Assembly: GCF_028768465.1 (NCBI RefSeq)
Contig: NZ_CP118225.1
Location: forward strand, 2,709,001 to 2,773,000
DNA length: 64,000 nt
DNA from: Rhodopirellula sp. P2
GTDB taxonomy: Bacteria > Planctomycetota > Planctomycetia > Pirellulales > Pirellulaceae
Direction: 5' to 3'
The position numbers and the translations under genes are program-made. Each line of letters begins with the position of its first letter. Position 1 is the stretch's first letter. Below, piece by piece: positions 56,806 through 64,000 of the stretch. The notes beneath the pieces were generated by a model. That model did no database searches, was not told the DNA's origin, and was given only the letters and a program-made list of their open reading frames with translations.

Positions 56806-57127
56806 CCGAGTTCCTTCCCAGGGGGGCGATCAAAAGGATGATCGGTTCGCGCGATCGGTACGGTCCTTCGTCCCAGGGGGTGTTTGTAACGGTCCGAGGG
56901 AAACCGCGACAACGTCAATCTGCCGAACTCGGCTCAAGTCCAGCGTTGGAAATGCCGACACCGGACGCCCCGCGTCCAATGCTGTCGATGGAAATCGGAA
57001 TTGCCGTCAAAGCCGTTGCCTGCAAAGTGGCAGACCGCTAGAAAACCCGTGGCGAAGCGGCAAAGCCGTCTTTTCAAGCCTGCCGGATTCGCCTACATTC
57101 TCGCCCTCTCGAAACTCAATTTCGAGC
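56806..57127. other. Gene-free spacer between the ABC operon and tRNA
   Basis: The 322 bases contain only short frames without support. The promoters of the ABC operon and of the tRNA should lie here. Confidence 0.4.
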
Positions 57128-57201
57128 GGCGGCATAGCTCAGCTGGTTAGAGCAGCGGAATCATAATCCGCGTGTCGGGGGTTCGAGTCCCTCTGCCGCT
57201 A
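57128..57201 (+). tRNA. tRNA-Met (anticodon CAU), elongator type likely
   Basis: A full cloverleaf of 74 bases. The anticodon stem GCGGA/TCCGC holds loop ATCATAA, the T loop is TTCGAGT, and the discriminator base is A; CCA is not encoded. The acceptor pairs G2-C71 and C3-G70 and bases G4-C69 and G5-C68 match elongator Met rather than Ile2, which usually has C4-G69 and C5-G68. The first pair is G1-U72, an unusual wobble. The initiator is excluded by the lack of the C1-A72 mismatch and of three G-C pairs in the anticodon stem. Confidence 0.9.
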
Positions 57202-57230
57202 CTTTCAGGCCTCACTGGCCAAGACAATTC

Positions 57231-57268
57231 AAGCCAAACCCCGTGAATCGCGGCGTTTGGCTTTTTTT
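57231..57268 (+). terminator. Intrinsic terminator after the tRNA
   Basis: A stem AAGCCAAAC (57231-57239) pairs with GTTTGGCTT (57255-57263), extended by CCG/CGG, and is followed by seven T. Confidence 0.85.
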
Positions 57269-57413
57269 GTGCGCTCGCGTCTCGGAGGGCTCGCAATGAT
57301 TGCTCTGGGACCAGCAAGCGATTAGCTTCCGGCATGGGGGGCGGCTCCCCGCCGGTGCCAATGCCGTGTAACGAAACACTTCGATGGACAAATTCTGCTT
57401 CTCGGGAACTCAA

Positions 57414-58826
57414 ATGAAGTCTTTTGCGTTTGTTGCTGTCGCCTCTGTCTTGCTCTTGCTTCCGGAATGTCCTGCACAGGTTTTGGCTGGCGAGGGCGTT
57501 GCCGCGGCGCAGGCGAACGCCGAGGCCGCAACGAGTCGGCCACCCAATGTCGTCTTGATCCTGGCGGACGACCTCGCGATCGGTGACTTGGCGGGCGGCG
57601 CTGGGGGTCGGACGAGGACGCCGAATCTGGATCGATTTGCCAAGCAGTCGGTGCAGTTTTCTCAGGCTTACAGTGGTTCCTGTGTGTGCGCGCCAGCGCG
57701 AGCGGCGTTGCTGACTGGACGGTATCCGCACCGCACTGGCGTGGTCACGCTGAATATGAACAAGTATCCCAAGATGACCCGACTGCGGCGAGATGAAACG
57801 ACGATCGCCGATGTCTTGGGTGACGCGGGCTACGCGACCGGCTTGGTCGGCAAGTGGCACACCGGTCGGGGCGACGGTTTTCATCCCCTGGATCGTGGCT
57901 TCGATGAATTCGAGGGCTTTTTTGGATCCGACGACGTCGGCTATTTCCAGTATCCATTTTCGCAGCAGCGAAAAATCAGTGACGTCCAAGATCAGTATCT
58001 GACCGATGACCTGACTGGTCGAGCGATCGGGTTTGTGCGCCGACATCAGGAGCATCCCTTTTTCTTGCATCTGGCGCACTACGCGCCGCACCGCCCGTTG
58101 GAGGCACCACCTGAAATCATCGCCAGGTATCGTGACCAGGGATTCAATGAATCCACCGCGACGATCTATGCCATGATCGAGGTGATGGATCGAGGCATTG
58201 GCGAACTGCTTTCGGAGATTGAAAGTTTGGGGTTGGCTGAAAACACCATCGTCATCTTTGCGAGTGACAACGGCCCTGACCCAGTGACGGGTGAGCGATT
58301 CAATCATGAATTGCGAGGCACGAAATACCAGGTCGATGAGGGCGGGATCCGGGTGCCCTTGTTCGTTCGTTGGGCGAATCGGTTCACGCCGGGCCAACGA
58401 GACCAGATGGTCACGTTTGTGGATCTGATGCCAACGATTTTGGAACTTTGCCGCGTCGAATTGCCGACCAAGAACCTCGTGGACGGGACGAGTTTTGTTC
58501 CCGTCTTGAGCGATGCCTCGGCCAGTCATTCCACCACGCGATTTTGGCAATGGAACCGGGCGCATCCGAACTACACCCACAACGCTGCGATCCGGCAGGG
58601 GCAATTCAAACTCGTGCGACCCTTCGTGACACGGAGCGCGAAGCTGAAGGATTCGACCGAGCCGGAGGTCCTTTATGATCTGCAAAACGACCCGACCGAA
58701 TCTCGCGATGTGTCGGACAAGTACCCCGACGTCGCGGGGAAGATGAGTCGTGAACTCAAGCAGTGGTGCGACAGTGTCGAGCGGGATCGAGTCCGTCCCG
58801 CAGCGATGCCAGCGGATGCCGAGTAG
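57414..58826 (+). CDS. Secreted sulfatase (Cys-type)
   Basis: A 470-residue protein from the ATG at 57414, which follows GGGAAC; an ATG at 57384 is possible but adds a non-signal leader. The signal peptide core is FVAVASVLLLLPE. The formylglycine site is CAPAR at residues 92-96 in CVCAPARAALLTGR, with metal blocks LILADDL and ASDNGP. The C-terminus from about residue 405 is duplicated 2.1 kb downstream. It should remove sulfate from an extracellular substrate not determinable here. Maturase not nearby. Confidence 0.9.
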   Translation: MKSFAFVAVASVLLLLPECPAQVLAGEGVAAAQANAEAATSRPPNVVLILADDLAIGDLAGGAGGRTRTPNLDRFAKQSVQFSQAYSGSCVCAPARAALLTGRYPHRTGVVTLNMNKYPKMTRLRRDETTIADVLGDAGYATGLVGKWHTGRGDGFHPLDRGFDEFEGFFGSDDVGYFQYPFSQQRKISDVQDQYLTDDLTGRAIGFVRRHQEHPFFLHLAHYAPHRPLEAPPEIIARYRDQGFNESTATIYAMIEVMDRGIGELLSEIESLGLAENTIVIFASDNGPDPVTGERFNHELRGTKYQVDEGGIRVPLFVRWANRFTPGQRDQMVTFVDLMPTILELCRVELPTKNLVDGTSFVPVLSDASASHSTTRFWQWNRAHPNYTHNAAIRQGQFKLVRPFVTRSAKLKDSTEPEVLYDLQNDPTESRDVSDKYPDVAGKMSRELKQWCDSVERDRVRPAAMPADAE

Positions 58827-58830
58827 GTTC
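58626..58830. repeat. 205-bp direct repeat, copy 1 (3' end of the sulfatase gene)
   Basis: Bases 58626-58830 match 60733-60937 with two differences, at 58800 and 58801. The copy covers the last 67 codons of the sulfatase including its stop. Confidence 0.95.
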
Positions 58831-58968
58831 ATCGAGTCCTTTCCATCGGCCTCAATCGCGGTCACGCTTTTCCGTTGTGGTTGTCAGTGACAACGTTGAT
58901 GGCGGGCAATCCAAATGAACCTGACTTGCCAAGCCGTTTGCAACCCGTCGCACCCATTTGGCTTTCCG

Positions 58969-59675
58969 ATGACAACTTTTCCCATTTTCGAAGTTGATCG
59001 CGATCTCGCCCGCAACCTGGAACAGCTCGGCACCAAACGGAAGTTTTGGTTCAGACGTCCGGGAGAATTGACGGAGTGGTTGTTCAAGGCGGAGGAACGC
59101 AAAACCGGGGAGGACTGGGCCGAAAGAATTGCCTGTGAACTTTGCGAGCTGCTCGGCATTCCGCATGTTCACTACGAGCTTGCGGTCGAAGTGCCAACGA
59201 AGACTCGTGGCGTTATCTGTCCCAACATTGCTGACGCGCCCAAACGGCTGGATCTCGGAAATCAATTGCTCAGCGAGTATGACGAGACTTATCCAAGAGA
59301 TGACGGCGAGAAATACGGGGTGCGACAGCACACGATCGAAGCGGTCGCAAACGCAGTACAAAAACTCAACCGTCCGGACGATTCGTTCTGCCAAAATCTC
59401 CCGGCGGGCGTGGGGTCGTCGGTCGATGTCTTTTGCGGATATTTGATGCTGGATGCGTTGATCGCAAATCAGGATCGGCATCATCAGAACTGGGGAGCGA
59501 TTCGCGCCCGGCAGGCGTCGCTTGGCGTGCGCGACTGCGTTTGGTAACTAGAGAAGAGCTCGTGTCGATCGCAAGCCGCGTTCCTGCCACTCGAATGACC
59601 GATGTCGCTCGCGATTTCACGGTTGAATTATTGCTGATCAATCAACGACGAATTTTGGAGACGGACTTTTCCTGA
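58969..59675 (+). pseudogene. HipA-like Ser/Thr kinase gene, internally deleted and frameshifted
   Basis: The first frame (ATG at 58969, running to a TAA at about 59547) encodes the N-terminal lobe of a HipA-type kinase: ATP-Lys region WLFKAEERKTGEDWAERIAC, then GNQLL, QHTIEAV and the catalytic loop ALIANQDRHHQNWG. Just after that loop the frame is lost. A different frame from about 59550 to 59675 gives MTDVARDFTVELLLINQRRIL, which looks like the kinase C-terminus. The segment carrying the metal-binding Asp and C-lobe core, about 100 residues, is missing, so the enzyme should be dead. The HIRAN gene follows, overlapping by one base. Confidence 0.75.
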
Positions 59676-60421
59676 TGAATCCTCGTTTATACGTCGCTTG
59701 GCGAGCCGATACGCCCAATCCGGTCTGGGGACCGGTCGGACGATTGTCGCAGTTAAGGGGCGTGTACTCGTTTTGCTACACGCGGGGGGCGCTGACGCTG
59801 CCGGGGTTTGAACCGTTCAGCGGGATGGAGGATCTGAACCGGGTCTACGAATCGCGAAGACTGTTTCCGTTGTTCGAGAATCGATTGTTGCCCAAGTCGC
59901 GACCGGAGTACCGGAAGTATTTGCACTGGAGCGGATTTGATCCCGACGACCCGCCACAACCGTTAGTGTTGTTGGGCCGCACCGAAGGCCGCAAGCAGAC
60001 CGATTCTGTCGAGGTATTCCCGCAACCGGTTCCCGATTCGCACGGGTGTTACGTCAATTACTTTTTCGCTCATGGCATCCGCTATCATTTGCCCAATGCC
60101 GCACCGGTGCTCGATAACCTGCATCTTGGCGATCGTGTGATGCTGCGGCCGCAACCGCAGAATCCGAAGGACGCCAATGCCGTGGGCATTTTTGTGGGCG
60201 AAACACCGCTGGGCTACGTCCCGAAATATCTGGCTGCGGAAGTAGGCCGACTGATTCGAGACTGTCCGGAGACGACAATCAAGCTGGCGGTCGAGCGAAT
60301 CAACCCGGACGCGCCGACCCAACAACGATTGCTGTGCCGATTGGACGCGTGCTGGCCGCCGGGTTTTCAGCCATGTCAGGATGACACCTTCCAGCCGTTG
60401 GTGGCCGGGTGCAAGGTCTGA
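59675..60421 (+). CDS. HipA N-terminal-like/HIRAN domain protein
   Basis: A 248-residue protein. Residues 5-80 resemble the HipA N-subdomain (VAWR...VGRLS, YSFCYTRGAL, LFPLFENRLLPKSRPEY). Residues about 125-225 form a HIRAN domain (NYFFAHGIRYHLP, LHLGDRVMLRPQPQNPKDANAV, GIFVGETPLGYVPKYLAAEVGRLI). HIRAN domains bind DNA ends in other proteins. The ATG overlaps the TGA of the kinase remnant (TGATG), so the intact pair was translationally coupled: a split kinase arrangement with the N-subdomain on a second chain. The frame itself looks intact. Confidence 0.75.
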   Translation: MNPRLYVAWRADTPNPVWGPVGRLSQLRGVYSFCYTRGALTLPGFEPFSGMEDLNRVYESRRLFPLFENRLLPKSRPEYRKYLHWSGFDPDDPPQPLVLLGRTEGRKQTDSVEVFPQPVPDSHGCYVNYFFAHGIRYHLPNAAPVLDNLHLGDRVMLRPQPQNPKDANAVGIFVGETPLGYVPKYLAAEVGRLIRDCPETTIKLAVERINPDAPTQQRLLCRLDACWPPGFQPCQDDTFQPLVAGCKV

Positions 60422-60516
60422 CGCATGGTCGCTCCGAGATTTAATTTCGACGCAACCGATGCTGATTTGGGTTAAGCGACGGTCCATGGCCCGGACATCG
60501 CCCCGGAAGGACTTGC

Positions 60517-60732
60517 ACGGGAGCGGAGTCATTCGGTGAAGTCATGCCCCAGCGTTTGCAGGAGGCGATTCAAAGACTCAATCCGGACGTTCTCAGCGAA
60601 GGACTCGATGAAGCGTTCCGCAATGTTTTGCTGCTCGATGCTCCCACACTGATTGCCTGCAATCGCCAGTTCCACAGTTAGCTTCGTGATGGCATCGAAA
60701 TCGAGTACCGGCGACCGGACGGATCGCTCCAA
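60517..60732 (+). pseudogene. Fragment of type I restriction endonuclease subunit HsdR, with an in-frame stop
   Basis: The frame reads GAESFGEVMPQRLQEAIQRL, then LDEAFRNVLLLDAPTLIACN and RQFHS, a TAG at 60679-60681, then LRDGIEIEYRRPDGSLQ. The spacing and wording match the N-terminal part of HsdR, where a phrase like FHxLLxDGVEVEYRRxDGS is usual. A single-base change (TTG or CAG to TAG) explains the stop. The gene has lost its start and everything after about 70 codons; the 205-bp repeat then begins in the same frame at 60733. Confidence 0.65.
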
Positions 60733-60937
60733 GTGACACGGAGCGCGAAGCTGAAGGATTCGACCGAGCCGGAGGTCCTTTATGATCTGCAAAACGACCC
60801 GACCGAATCTCGCGATGTGTCGGACAAGTACCCCGACGTCGCGGGGAAGATGAGTCGTGAACTCAAGCAGTGGTGCGACAGTGTCGAGCGGGATCGAGTC
60901 CGTCCCAAAGCGATGCCAGCGGATGCCGAGTAGGTTC
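60733..60937 (+). pseudogene. Second copy of the sulfatase 3' end (205-bp repeat)
   Basis: It repeats the sulfatase's last 67 codons and stop, with one changed codon (Ala to Lys, from GCA to AAA), and no 5' part of the gene. It is joined in frame to the HsdR fragment, giving an open stretch from 60682 to 60933. No start codon or ribosome site suggests that it is expressed. Confidence 0.9.
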
Positions 60938-61160
60938 GCCGAGTTGTTTCTTGAAGGCGAATCTGGGAGGCAGGAAAATGGAGCTTGGTTCGCGGAGTCA
61001 ATTGCCTGAATCCTTTGTGCGGCTGCCAGCAACAAAGCGGAGGCGGGCGAGTTACAATCTCTGCTTTTGAGGGGATTCCGACCACACCTTGCGGGCTGTT
61101 TTGTTTCAGCTGAACTGGGGCTTGGGGGCGGACGAGCGATTCGTGGCGATGGAGAAGAGG

Positions 61161-62690
61161 ATGGCGGGCAATCGGAATGACACTCACTTGCCGAACACTT
61201 CCGCGGCACGAAGTCGACGATTTCGCCCGCTGAAGAGTTGGCTCGTTTGGCTGGTGGCAGGTGGTTGCTTGGCGAGCAGCAGCTTTTCGAGGACGGTGCA
61301 GGCGGACTACGCGATTTATCAGATTCCGGGAACGGACGCGGGTTTGTTGTTGGAAGGCAAGACGAACTACAACCCGGGCGGCACGGTCACGTTTCGTCAT
61401 CCACGTGGGTCGCTGTATTTCAACGCTCGTGATTTGAAGGTGATTCAAACGCCAACCCGGCAGACCATCTTCCAACGCAAGTCGGGGAAGATCCTCCGCG
61501 AGAAGACGGTCGACAACTACATCCAGTTGGCCCAGTGGGCACTTCAGCATGGGATGCTGAAGGAGTGCAAGTCATTGCTGAGTGATGCGTGGAAGCTGGA
61601 TCCGACCGATGTCAAAATCAAGAAATTGGCGTCTTTGATGGTGCACATCAATCGGCCTGTTCCCAATGATTCCGCCAGTGAAGCTCACGTTCGAAACCTG
61701 ATTGGTGGGAGCCGCATGGAGATGTCGCGGAGCAAGCACTTTGCATTGTTCCATGACCCGCAAACCGAAAAGGATTCGGTGACCAAGATGACTCGGGCGG
61801 AGATGCGTCTGGAGTTGTTGGAGAAAGTCTACGAGTCGTACTTTTTGACGTTTGCCCTGCGTGGTTTTTATTTGAAACCGCCAAGCGACCCGCTCAACGC
61901 GGTCTTGTTCTCGCAGCACAAGGATTTCTTGTTGATGGAACGACGACTTGAAATGGGGCTCAAGCAGGTCGCTGGTTTTTATCTCCCCGATGAAAATATC
62001 TCGTTCTTCTACGACTCCGGGACCAGCGAGGTCTTTCGGTATCTCATTGAGTTTTCGGACGAACTGAATGATTTGAAAGAGCAGGCCCGGCGGACTCGCA
62101 GTCCCAACGCTGCCAACATCATTCGGCTTGCCAACACGGTTTCGTTGCTGGTTGATATCGAACACGAGAGCGAGGATGTGGCGACGGTTTCCCACGAGGC
62201 GGTTCACCATTTGGCGGCCAACACGGGGCTGTTCCCACGCGACGGGGTGTTCATTCGTTGGGTCCACGAAGGTTTGGCGTCGTACTTTGAATCGTCCAAG
62301 TTGGCGGTGTGGAGCGGCGTTGGCGTCGTCGATGAAAGTCGGATCAGTTACTACCGTGCCTTGGAAGGCGACACGATTCGCGGCAGTGTGGAGTTCATCG
62401 TTTCGGACCTGGGGTTCCTCGTCGAGACGGCGCTCGGAGATCAATTGCCCGCGTACGGACAGGCTTGGGCGCTGACGCATTATTTGTTCACGGAACGATT
62501 CGATGAATTGATTCAGTTTTATGGCAAGTCGCGGAAGATTCCCGCTGACACTCCGCCGAAGGAAAAAGCCATGAAGTTGGTGGAGCTCTTCGGCGAGTGT
62601 TTTGGCGATCAAGTCACATTGGAACTGGAGTGGCGACGCTACATGCGAACGTTGAAGACGGACATGGAACAATTGTCGGAGGAATTGTGA
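61161..62690 (+). CDS. DUF1570 domain protein (gluzincin-like metalloprotease fold), secreted
   Basis: A 509-residue protein from the ATG at 61161, chosen because GGAGAAGAGG precedes it. A signal or anchor segment (SWLVWLVAGGCLASSSF) is followed by a small beta domain (GTDAGLLLEGKTNYNPGG), a helical repeat-like region and the DUF1570 domain (about 230-480). The zinc motif is HEAVHH near residue 344, followed by the third ligand context RWVHEGLASYFE. Proteolytic activity is predicted but not shown for most of the family. The next gene begins two bases after its stop. Confidence 0.82.
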   Translation: MAGNRNDTHLPNTSAARSRRFRPLKSWLVWLVAGGCLASSSFSRTVQADYAIYQIPGTDAGLLLEGKTNYNPGGTVTFRHPRGSLYFNARDLKVIQTPTRQTIFQRKSGKILREKTVDNYIQLAQWALQHGMLKECKSLLSDAWKLDPTDVKIKKLASLMVHINRPVPNDSASEAHVRNLIGGSRMEMSRSKHFALFHDPQTEKDSVTKMTRAEMRLELLEKVYESYFLTFALRGFYLKPPSDPLNAVLFSQHKDFLLMERRLEMGLKQVAGFYLPDENISFFYDSGTSEVFRYLIEFSDELNDLKEQARRTRSPNAANIIRLANTVSLLVDIEHESEDVATVSHEAVHHLAANTGLFPRDGVFIRWVHEGLASYFESSKLAVWSGVGVVDESRISYYRALEGDTIRGSVEFIVSDLGFLVETALGDQLPAYGQAWALTHYLFTERFDELIQFYGKSRKIPADTPPKEKAMKLVELFGECFGDQVTLELEWRRYMRTLKTDMEQLSEEL

Positions 62691-62692
62691 GA

Positions 62693-64000
62693 ATGCAAAC
62701 GCGAACAAAATACGGCTTGATCGCGGCAGGTTGGCTGGGATGGTCGGTCCTCGCGTGCGGCAGCCTGCCCGGACAGGATGTCGCCTACGTTCCTGCCGCT
62801 GGAAAAACGTTCGACTATGGGATCGAATTTCGAATCATGGAGCGAACCGAAGGCGAACGGAATCCGATCCAAGTCCGACAGCGATGCCGTTTGCGTTTTG
62901 TTGTTTCCGAGTCGGACTCGAAGGAGTGGTCGGGAACCTACCGGACGATTCCATTCCGAGGAAACAAATTGATGAGCAGCAAGGAAGCTTTGGCGACCTA
63001 TCACCGACGCACTCGGGAATCGTACGAGGCGGGGCCATTGCAACACTCTGGGCCGGCGCCACCTGATCCTGGGCTCGCTCGACTTCAGCAAGTGGCAAGT
63101 CAGAGAGCGGCAGCGTTTCAGAAGGAACAACAACGCCGAATTCTGTATGAGCTGGAACGCTACCCAGGACTGTTTCAATTCTGCGAGGGAGAAATCACTT
63201 GCACGCGGCTGGGGAGCATGCGTGGCAAAGGCAACGTCGGCACCCTGCCCTTCGCCACGGGGCCGGTGGCAGGTTTGGTGTTTCTACAACTGCCAAAGGA
63301 CGGCAAGACGCAGTCCGGTTTCAGCACGCGAAGTGTCGGCGCATTGAATTTGGTTTCTTCGTCCAGTGACCAGGTGGCCACGTCCGACCTGTCCGTTCTG
63401 TCGTTGCTGACACCACGCGAGTCCTCGCAGAACGGGCATCTGGCGTTTGATCGCGAAGTTGAAATTTCGGGTGGTGTGTCGGCTGGAAACAAGCTGACGC
63501 TTTCAGGTTCCGGCATGTGGGAGTTCTCAACCGAGATGGGCATGCCGTATGCCGGGAGCGTGGACTACCAGATCGAAGGTGCAAGCTACATCGGCAAAGC
63601 GGATCAGTTTGACTTGCGAGTCGGGTTTCACTATCTCGATCCGGTTCGAGCGATGTTGTTCGACAATGACCTGTTGCCGACGATGGAGGCTTTTGACGCC
63701 AGCAATCTGCCGCGATTGACCATGAAGCAGCAATCGGAGATGACGAAGCATTGGGAGCCTCGGCCAAAGAGAAGCAGCTACCGCCCCAATTTGACAGTGG
63801 GTGTTCAATTGGTGCGGATCGCATCCAACAGTGCTCCGCCGCCAACGAATTCAAAGTTGCAACGTCTGCTCGAAGAACGACTCAGCGACGAATCCGATTG
63901 GAAGGAAGACATTCATTTCGAGTCCATTTTGAGTCGCTGGGATTCGATTCGGAAGGCAGCGACCCAGTTCCCGCGGGAGTGGTCGGACCCTAGCGGTTCG
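62693..64000 (+). CDS. Secreted protein of unknown function, cut by the right edge
   Basis: The frame is open from an ATG at 62693 to the window end (436 codons). A signal peptide is likely (LIAAGWLGWSVLACGSLPG; a Cys within it could also be a weak lipobox). The mature part begins with a beta-strand-rich domain (GKTFDYGIEFRIMERTEG) and is otherwise charged. I do not recognise a family. It is two bases downstream of the DUF1570 gene and almost certainly co-transcribed. Confidence 0.7.
   Translation, partial: MQTRTKYGLIAAGWLGWSVLACGSLPGQDVAYVPAAGKTFDYGIEFRIMERTEGERNPIQVRQRCRLRFVVSESDSKEWSGTYRTIPFRGNKLMSSKEALATYHRRTRESYEAGPLQHSGPAPPDPGLARLQQVASQRAAAFQKEQQRRILYELERYPGLFQFCEGEITCTRLGSMRGKGNVGTLPFATGPVAGLVFLQLPKDGKTQSGFSTRSVGALNLVSSSSDQVATSDLSVLSLLTPRESSQNGHLAFDREVEISGGVSAGNKLTLSGSGMWEFSTEMGMPYAGSVDYQIEGASYIGKADQFDLRVGFHYLDPVRAMLFDNDLLPTMEAFDASNLPRLTMKQQSEMTKHWEPRPKRSSYRPNLTVGVQLVRIASNSAPPPTNSKLQRLLEERLSDESDWKEDIHFESILSRWDSIRKAATQFPREWSDPSGS

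Noticed and set aside
57128-57201. The tRNA considered as tRNA-Ile2 (lysidine-modified CAU)
   Set aside because: Acceptor pairs 4-69 and 5-68 are G-C rather than the C-G pairs usually required for Ile2 recognition; not fully excluded.
57147-58865. A 572-codon minus-strand frame over the tRNA and second sulfatase
   Set aside because: It runs through a tRNA gene and a clear sulfatase; part of it reappears at 60.5-61.2 kb only because the sulfatase tail is duplicated.

Overview
The window looks like chromosome from a planctomycete of the Pirellulaceae, most likely Rhodopirellula or a close relative. Its marker families are typical of that group: DUF1549/DUF1553, DUF1501, DUF1552 and DUF1592 cytochrome-type proteins, two DUF1559 prepilin-like proteins, PVC-type heme proteins, two sulfatases, DUF1570 and DUF1573 proteins, and a short planctomycete-type ECF sigma factor. 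This assignment is by recognition of families; no database search was run.

Layout. 1-4 kb (minus): an HlyD-type adaptor cut by the left edge, a UAP1-like nucleotidyltransferase and a methyltransferase. 4-7.7 kb (plus): a DUF1549/DUF1553 + DUF1501 pair. 7.8-15.1 kb (minus): a zinc-ribbon membrane protein, an AI-2E family permease and a very large heme-binding propeller protein. 15.3-20.1 kb: rlmN, converging on and overlapping an ECF sigma factor-scpB pair, then ruvB and a PH-domain membrane protein. 20.1-22.2 kb: a cluster of palindromic repeats and a sulfatase. 22.2-31.1 kb: an LptD-like outer-membrane protein, a DgkA-like kinase, a flippase-like protein, an adenylate cyclase, a secreted protein and an unusual membrane P-loop ATPase.

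31.3-36.5 kb is a metabolic run, korA-korB-cysK-gdhA, joining 2-oxoacid:ferredoxin oxidoreductase with cysteine synthase and glutamate dehydrogenase. 36.5-41.1 kb (minus) holds two DUF1559 proteins with small lipoproteins. 41.7-45.6 kb (minus) is a DUF1592-DUF1552 pair. 45.9-53.6 kb (plus) starts with an undecaprenyl-phosphate sugar transferase and an overlapping O-antigen-ligase-like protein (surface glycan), then a DUF1573 protein and a multiheme lipoprotein. 53.6-54.3 kb is a second repeat cluster. 54.3-56.8 kb is a LolCDE/MacB-like ABC pair. A tRNA-Met with its terminator follows, then a second sulfatase.

The most unusual region is 58.6-60.9 kb. A 205-bp segment from the 3' end of the second sulfatase is duplicated almost perfectly. 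Between the copies lie a broken HipA-like kinase gene, a translationally coupled HipA-N/HIRAN gene and an in-frame-stopped fragment of a type I restriction HsdR gene, which together look like the remains of a defence or toxin-antitoxin island. The window ends in a DUF1570 protein and an adjoining secreted protein cut by the right edge.
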